From [Phialemoniopsis] sp. UDSM-2020 (lineage: Eukaryota; Ascomycota; Sordariomycetes; Thyridiales; Thyridiaceae): a stretch of DNA of 64,000 bases. The translations under genes were made by a program, and so were the position numbers. Within the stretch, counting starts at the first letter, position 1. Each line of letters opens with the position of its first letter. Shown piece by piece: positions 58,753-64,000 of this stretch. The stretch covers positions 3,782,001 to 3,846,000 of the forward strand of contig JAEILZ010000006.1 in assembly GCA_018873225.1 (NCBI GenBank), given 5' to 3'. The notes beneath the pieces are model-generated. The model did not search any database, was not told the DNA's origin, and worked only from the letters and a program-made list of their open reading frames with translations.

Positions 58753-59658
58753 TTTGGCGGTATTGTCAGTTGCTGAGTCAACCTTCAATATGTGCTGGAT
58801 GCTCTTGGGAATGAGAGGCTCGGATCGTGTCAAGATGTAAGATGTAGACTTGGGTGCCGTAGTGGGAGAGAGCTAGAATGATCTAATGAGGAGGTGCTTG
58901 TCGAGGGTTTGAATGACTGCTGTCGAGATGGATGAAGCAAAATCAATCTCGTCTAGTCTGAGGCTCAGCGCCATTTATACAGCAAATGATTGAAGATGCA
59001 TGCCACTCACTTGCTAAACATACCCTTTGTTCTTCATCTTGAGTTGACCTGTACAATGCTCCCAACGACAATGATATGTAATTTGAAATCTTTGTTCAGC
59101 AACCACAAGGACTTGTTCGGAAGATCACAAAGAAGATGACCACATAAGGTCGTGAAGAGTATTTAGTACTATAAAAGCATAGGTAACAAAAGATCTTGAC
59201 TGATACAATTGCATTGATTGTTTCTCTCTTAATCTCACTGCAAGTGACAAGCTACTTCCTATTCACTGCCTGACTGTACAAGACCCTGAATCACGTTCTT
59301 GTCGTGAGTACACCACTACTAGTCGGGTAGCCAGCTTTGATCGACGTCGCTATGCGCTCAACAATTTACCAACCCGAATGGGAATAATGAAGCCGATGTA
59401 TTACGAAATACAATAAATGCAACTTCGGAGCTGAGTCGTTTTACAAGCGGCTCCCACTGTCAGTGGAGAAAAGGTATCAGATAAATGTCACACCCGAAAG
59501 TTCCCCTCAGAAATTTCCTTCCTTGTGCATAAGGTAGCTTGCACTGCTCACAGGGAGTGAATGTCGGTCGACTAGGATGAATCCATTAACATTCACTGCT
59601 CATTGTTCTGTTTCGCTGGACCCCTACAATACTGTCTACCCATGCTAACTATGAAAAA
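58753..59658. other. Intergenic, AT-rich, 0.9 kb
   Basis: Promoter of mini gene C and the left flank of the ABC fragment. The base composition changes sharply to GC-rich at about 59659. Confidence 0.45.
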
Positions 59659-59968
59659 GGCGGGCAGCGGCAGCGGCTGGCGATCGCGCGGGCGCTGGGG
59701 GGGCGGCCGCGCCTGCTGCTGCTGGACGAGAGCACGAGGGCTCTGGACGCAGAGAGTGAGGCGGCGCTGCAGGAGGGGCTTGAGCGTGCGGCGCGCGGGC
59801 TGACGGTGCTGGGGATCATGTACCGCCTGCACACGGTGCAGCGGGCGAACGTCATCATTGTGTGTGATTGAGGGGGGTGAGGTCGTGGACCGGGGCAGGC
59901 ATGTGGAGCTGATGGAGCGGAGCGAGACGTACATGCTCAATGCGCAGTCGCAGATGCTGCAGGGGTAG
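59659..59968 (+). pseudogene. Decayed ABC-transporter nucleotide-binding-domain fragment
   Basis: Only the last ~100 codons of an MDR-type ABC protein are present. It begins inside the signature ([13 protein letters not shown]; the Ser before it is replaced by flanking AAAAA). Next come Walker B (LLLLDES), the D-loop ([10 protein letters not shown]), a degenerate H-loop ([13 protein letters not shown] where AHRLSTV is usual) and then the C-terminal EVVDRGRHVELMERSE. The frame breaks at a GTGTGTG run (59860-59866), after which the tail continues in another frame to TAG at 59968. The fragment is much richer in GC than both flanks, and no upstream domains are near. It looks like a partial copy moved from elsewhere that then decayed. 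Confidence 0.8.
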
Positions 59969-60495
59969 AAGGGGGGAGGCTATGCTGCTGTAGCGAGGGG
60001 GACACTGAGTCTAAGTTGGGGAAGACGTGGAGGGAGGTAGAGTGAATATCTATAACCCTGACAAATCATATTACATGTGAAGCAATAACAGGACGATACT
60101 CTACTGCTAGCAAATAAATAAGTTACTACATGTGAAGCAATCTTAGCACAACAATCATAAACGGCAGTGCCGAGTTGAGACAATTCCAGACAGAGAGACG
60201 ACATATGCCATAGTTTAGGCCAATGTGCACAACTACAGGAATCATTTTTTACTTGGGTTAACGTATTGTTAGGTGATTTAAAGCAACTAGCTTCTCATCT
60301 CAGCCGTGCATGTTGACAGCATTCCGGTCTCTCTACAGAATTTCCCTAAGGTATATCAAGCATATGCGATGCTGGTATATATCCCAACGGCATCCTTTCT
60401 TTGTGAGCAAGACAAACTGTGGCCTCTAGTTGGGAGACGGAATAAAGGGTTGGGAGGAGATAATATGCATGCCTTGCCACGGCTGTGGCAAGTTG
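59969..60495. other. Intergenic, 0.5 kb, AT-rich
   Basis: 3' flank of the MFS gene on the minus strand and right flank of the ABC relic. No gene seen. Confidence 0.5.
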
Positions 60496-62531
60496 TTTAA
60501 TGTGCGAACCGGAAGTCAAGCCTGTGGATTGTTAGTTATTGATATCATTGAAACTCATTCTGCTTCCTCACCTTTTGTTGCCCTTGTCAGTGGTAGTCGC
60601 AAGATAGCGTTGCTTTTCTTCCTCTGTCATCGCATTCCATATCTTGTCGCGGGACCTACATACACACGAGATATTGTTAGTTCGAGTACGCGAGTACGAT
60701 TTTGTATGTATTGTGCGCATATCACATGCACGTACTTGTTCTTCTGCACGTAGTAGACCTTGGCTGCGATAAATAGGAGGGTGTTATAAGCCGCTATTCC
60801 GGCCAGTGCCTTGTTTCCAAGAGTATATAATGGCTTGTCGTTGTCACGATATATCTAATTGAACGCAATGGTCGTTAGTATTGACTTTCGTGGACTTTAC
60901 CTGACGCACCTCCCTCAGCTTGGGAGTTAATCACTTACGTTGGATGATATAATCGAGCTGACTTGGCACATTATGTTGTATATCGCCGAGGCCACCGTTC
61001 GCGTCCTCACAGAGCCGGCATTTCTAGACGTGATGGCGACTAGCACTGGGTGGACATACGGCGCAGAGATCAGGAGAGTCGAGCAGACCCATCGCGCCCA
61101 GGGACTAGCATCTGCCTTGAGGAAGATGATGGCGATCAACAGAATCAGACACCAGAGCTGCGTCGCGACTCCGAGAAGGATCCGCTGGTTGATTTTCTCC
61201 GAGATCCAGGTAAAGAGAAGGCAACTTAAAATGAAGCCCGCATACGCGGGGATCGTGAGCAGATTGGTCTGAAACGTGTCGAAGCCCAAGGACCTCAGCT
61301 GCAGCGTCAGGTACGTGGTGGCAGGTGTGTTCGGGATAAGCCACGAGAGGCCGAGGACGTAGATCGGCCACATGTCGTAGTCCCAAAACGCCTCACGGAG
61401 CAGACCCAGCGAGAGGCCTTGGCGGTTGTGCATGTCGCCCTTGCTGGGGTCGTCGCGCAGCACGCGATTCACCATGATCTTCTCCTCGTGCTCGGTGAAC
61501 CAGCCGTCTTTGCCTCTGAACCTGCTTGCCGTCTGAGTCGGCGAAGGCGGGAGGTAAAAGAAGGCAAAGACTCCGATGACTCCGGTCACGAGGCCTTCCA
61601 GGGCGAAGAGCCACTGCCACCCGGCCATGCCGTTGTAGCCGCGCATTCTCAGAATTCCAAAGGCGAGGAACGCAGCGACGACGCTAGTAAACTGGTAGGC
61701 AGTCCAGAAGAAGCTGAGTCGCCTAGGCAGCTCGGCCGAGGTGAAGAAATAGCTCATGTAGAGAATCATGTCTGGGATGAAGCTAATAAGCAGCTGTCAG
61801 CATTGTCATCTTACGAGAAAGCTTTGATGGGGAGTTGACGGTTGAACAATGAGTAAACTTACCCTCCCTCGAATACCGCGAGGAGTCCTCGGCACGCGTA
61901 AAATGACGCTTTACCGGACAGGAATGCTTGAAAGGCTGCGACGAGGCTCCAACTGACCATTTGGATAGGGATCCAGAGGTCAGGGCCTAGCCTTTTGGAA
62001 ATGAGTTGAGAGGGTAGCTCGGCGGCGAGGAAGCAAACATAAAAGATGGTCTGTCCGGTATTGAAGTCGTTGGTGTTGAGGCCGAGGTCCTTCAGCATAT
62101 TATCTGACAACGCTTGTGAGATATTTCCCCTGTCGAGCTGTAATGCAAAGAACATGAGGCAACAAAATGAGCATATTCGCCAGTCCAACTGAAAAATGAT
62201 TTTAGTATCGATCCGCGTACGCTTCGACACTGAGCCTCGACTCGATATCAGCTGAACATACCCTTCTCACGAGCTTTTTCTCCTCGGCCTCGTCCCAGTG
62301 GAAATTAGGATCCCACCTATGAAATCCTTCATAATGCTCAACTGGCTTATAAAAGTTGAAGTCGTCCACAACTGCAAAAGTCGTGGTATTTGCTGGCCCA
62401 TTGCTTGTCTTTTTGGGCTCGGCCACATTTGCACCCGGCCTCTCCAGGGACTCCTTCGGCGTCCCTTGGAGCTCACTTGAGGAGACATCGAGGCCGCTTG
62501 AGAAAGCAGACTTTTGCCGTTGGTCAGCCAT
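60496..62531 (-). CDS. MFS permease, anion:cation symporter family (Seo1/Thi73/Dal5-like)
   Basis: Plasma-membrane symporter of 555 aa. Introns at 62189-62261, 61783-61862, 60855-60938, 60656-60735 and 60521-60571. The N-terminal HWDEAEEKKLVRRLDWRIC leads to the first helix, then ALQLDRGNISQALSDNML and AAELPSQLISKRLGP, all diagnostic. The C-terminal tail comes from three small exons (YYVQKNK, SRDKIWNAMTEEEKQRYL, LDFRFAH). The motif ending in DFRFAH is common in this family. It is head-to-head with a TauD-type dioxygenase, so transport of a sulfonate or similar organic anion is a reasonable guess. Confidence 0.92.
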
Positions 62532-63407
62532 TGAATTGGATGTAGAATGTCTGAAGACGGTGTGTTGAAAGAGACTTTAGATAAATACGACATAGTTATG
62601 AGACAGCTAATCAAATTACATCCCTGAATGAGAACTTAAATGTTTTCAGGCTTCATCGGGACATATCCGGCAAACACGCCATGTCGAAGACGTGCTCACA
62701 CACCTGTCTTTAGTTTCAATCCCCGTTAACGAATGCGTGCGAATGCGTGCGAATGCGTGAAAAGCATCTCCGAGGAAAGATCAAAAATGACCAATCTAAA
62801 TAACCAGGATCTTGCCTAAGGTCGATGACGCCATCTTGCGAGATTATGAGCTGCGGCCCAGGCCCCTCAGTCAGTAGGCAGACCTACAGCCGGGTTTCAA
62901 TTGATGGATTTCTTTTCAAAATGATTTCGTGTGCTGCATCGCCAACTCCAGCGTAGCGGTCGCTGCTCGAGGTTCAGGTCAAATGTCGTGCACTACGGCC
63001 CTATTGACGCGATCAAGTGACTGGGGCACTGTATCGCTTAAGTTGTTGTGAAGAATTTCCTGCAGCAATCAGCTGCACAAGACTAAAATGACGTATTCTC
63101 AGAAACAACCCAGATACCCTCCACAAAGTAGTATGGCAATGTCATGATGTCTCTTCTAACCTGTTGTTCCTCGGCATAGTGACCAATCATGACTTCTTTC
63201 ATGATGACAAAACCATGGCTTTGGGAATCCGAAATTGGATGGCCGAGAGTGATTGCTAATTCGACTAGTCATTCGCGTCAACTTCAGCTGATGAAAAAGT
63301 ATATACACCCCGGATCTTGCTGAAAAGCCATTGCACCTCACGTATCCGTTCCATCGTTGTCCAATTTCATCTAACACGTGTGCACTCTGACCCTTTGAAT
63401 TCTCATC
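62532..63407. promoter_or_regulatory. Shared upstream region of MFS permease and TauD-type dioxygenase
   Basis: Divergent promoter of 0.9 kb. It contains a 10-bp tandem repeat (62731-62760) and no gene. Confidence 0.5.
62731..62760. repeat. 10-bp tandem repeat, three copies
   Basis: GAATGCGTGC occurs three times in tandem; the last copy ends in A. The period equals one helical turn, so bound proteins would face the same side. About 200 bp upstream of the MFS start. Confidence 0.75.
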
Positions 63408-64000
63408 ATGGCTCCTCCAGCAGCTGATACGGACCTTGCTCCCAACACCCAATCCAACGTGACCGTACCAGTCAAGGCCTCCGGTTCCTCGACTACACGG
63501 AACAGGCTCGATGGTCCCTTGAAGTATTCCGGATCTTTAGATCAATATCAATCATTCGAGGTGGCCAACGTCATTGGCCGAGAGTATCCCGACTTGCAAG
63601 TGAGGGACCTCCTGGATGATGATATTAAGATTCGCGATCTCGCCATTATTAGTTCGTGCGAGTCCCTTCAAATGCTGATGTAGCACTACTGATTGAAGAC
63701 CCTAGTCTCCCAGCGTGGTGTAGTCTTCTTCCGCAACCAGACTCTCACTATCGCCGAGCAGAAGGTCCTTGCTCAGAAGCTTGGTGAATTGACAGGCAAG
63801 CCCGAGACATCCAAGGTATGTTGGATAATGCTGATCGAAGCTTTGCTTGTCATCTCTAATTATTGTCTTATCATAAAATAGCTTCACAAACATGCTTTGA
63901 GCAACAGCAACCAAGGCATCGCTATCGATGACGAGGGTACATTAGACGACGAAGTGTCCATTATTGACTCTGAGGTAAGCACTCTCGCACCTACAACATA
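63408..64000 (+). CDS. TauD/TfdA-type alpha-ketoglutarate dioxygenase, N-terminal part (runs off right edge)
   Basis: Start of a non-heme Fe(II) dioxygenase like fungal sulfonate/taurine dioxygenases. Introns 63652-63705 and 63816-63881 give an open frame, with a further donor (GTAAGC) at 63975. The first splice makes RDLAIIISQRGVVFFRNQ, the family's conserved strand. Next come LGELTGKPETSKLHKHAL. The Fe-binding H-x-D and the distal His lie beyond the window. It would oxidise the C-S-bearing carbon of a sulfonate and so release sulfite. The divergent MFS gene is a likely transporter partner. Confidence 0.85.

Noticed and set aside
60430..60560. Plus-strand CHGCGKLFNV segment resembling the mini cysteine family
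   Set aside because: It overlaps the terminal exons of the MFS gene on the other strand and lacks the Met-Cys start, GG and H-x2-CP.

Overview
The window looks like genomic DNA of a filamentous ascomycete (Pezizomycotina, probably Sordariomycetes). The genes have many short introns of about 50-90 nt with GT..AG ends and CTNAC-like branch sites. The gene families are typical of these fungi: Zn2Cys6 regulators, NRPS-like reductases, MFS permeases, a NACHT NLR and small secreted cysteine proteins. I cannot name the genus. The exon models were built by hand. Every complete multi-exon model listed as a gene has a length divisible by three after intron removal.

Left part (1-16 kb). A partial Zn2Cys6 regulator, a three-domain adenylate-forming reductase (A-T-R) and a divergent MFS transporter form a possible small metabolite cluster. 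Then come a secreted basic prepro-protein with six cysteines, an allantoate-type MFS permease and an NmrA-like NAD(P)-binding protein, separated by gene-poor stretches of 2-2.4 kb that hold palindromes and an imperfect repeat.

Middle (16-30 kb). A broken amidase gene, a secreted arylsulfatase with a 5-nt micro-exon, an arylamine N-acetyltransferase, a second A-T-R reductase, a second secreted six-cysteine protein and a fructosamine-kinase-like gene.

30-47 kb. An NLR (alpha/beta-hydrolase, NACHT, degenerate propeller), a DHA1 MFS transporter, two related small single-pass membrane genes (one frameshifted), a Zn2Cys6 protein fused to ankyrin repeats, a fructosyl-amino-acid oxidase and a Zn2Cys6 regulator.

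47-56 kb. An MFS permease divergent from a 1332-aa 5-oxoprolinase/hydantoinase, followed by a zinc alcohol dehydrogenase. This looks like a nutrient-scavenging cluster, with the preceding Zn2Cys6 gene as a candidate regulator.

56-64 kb. A tandem array of three very small cysteine-rich genes, two of them from a recent ~0.63-kb segmental duplication that also copied a palindromic promoter element. After these come a GC-rich decayed ABC-transporter fragment and an MFS permease divergent from a TauD-type dioxygenase that runs off the right edge (possible sulfonate uptake and use).

The best candidates for something undescribed are the three-gene Cys-rich array with its shared promoter, the small membrane-protein pair and the Zn2Cys6-ankyrin fusion.
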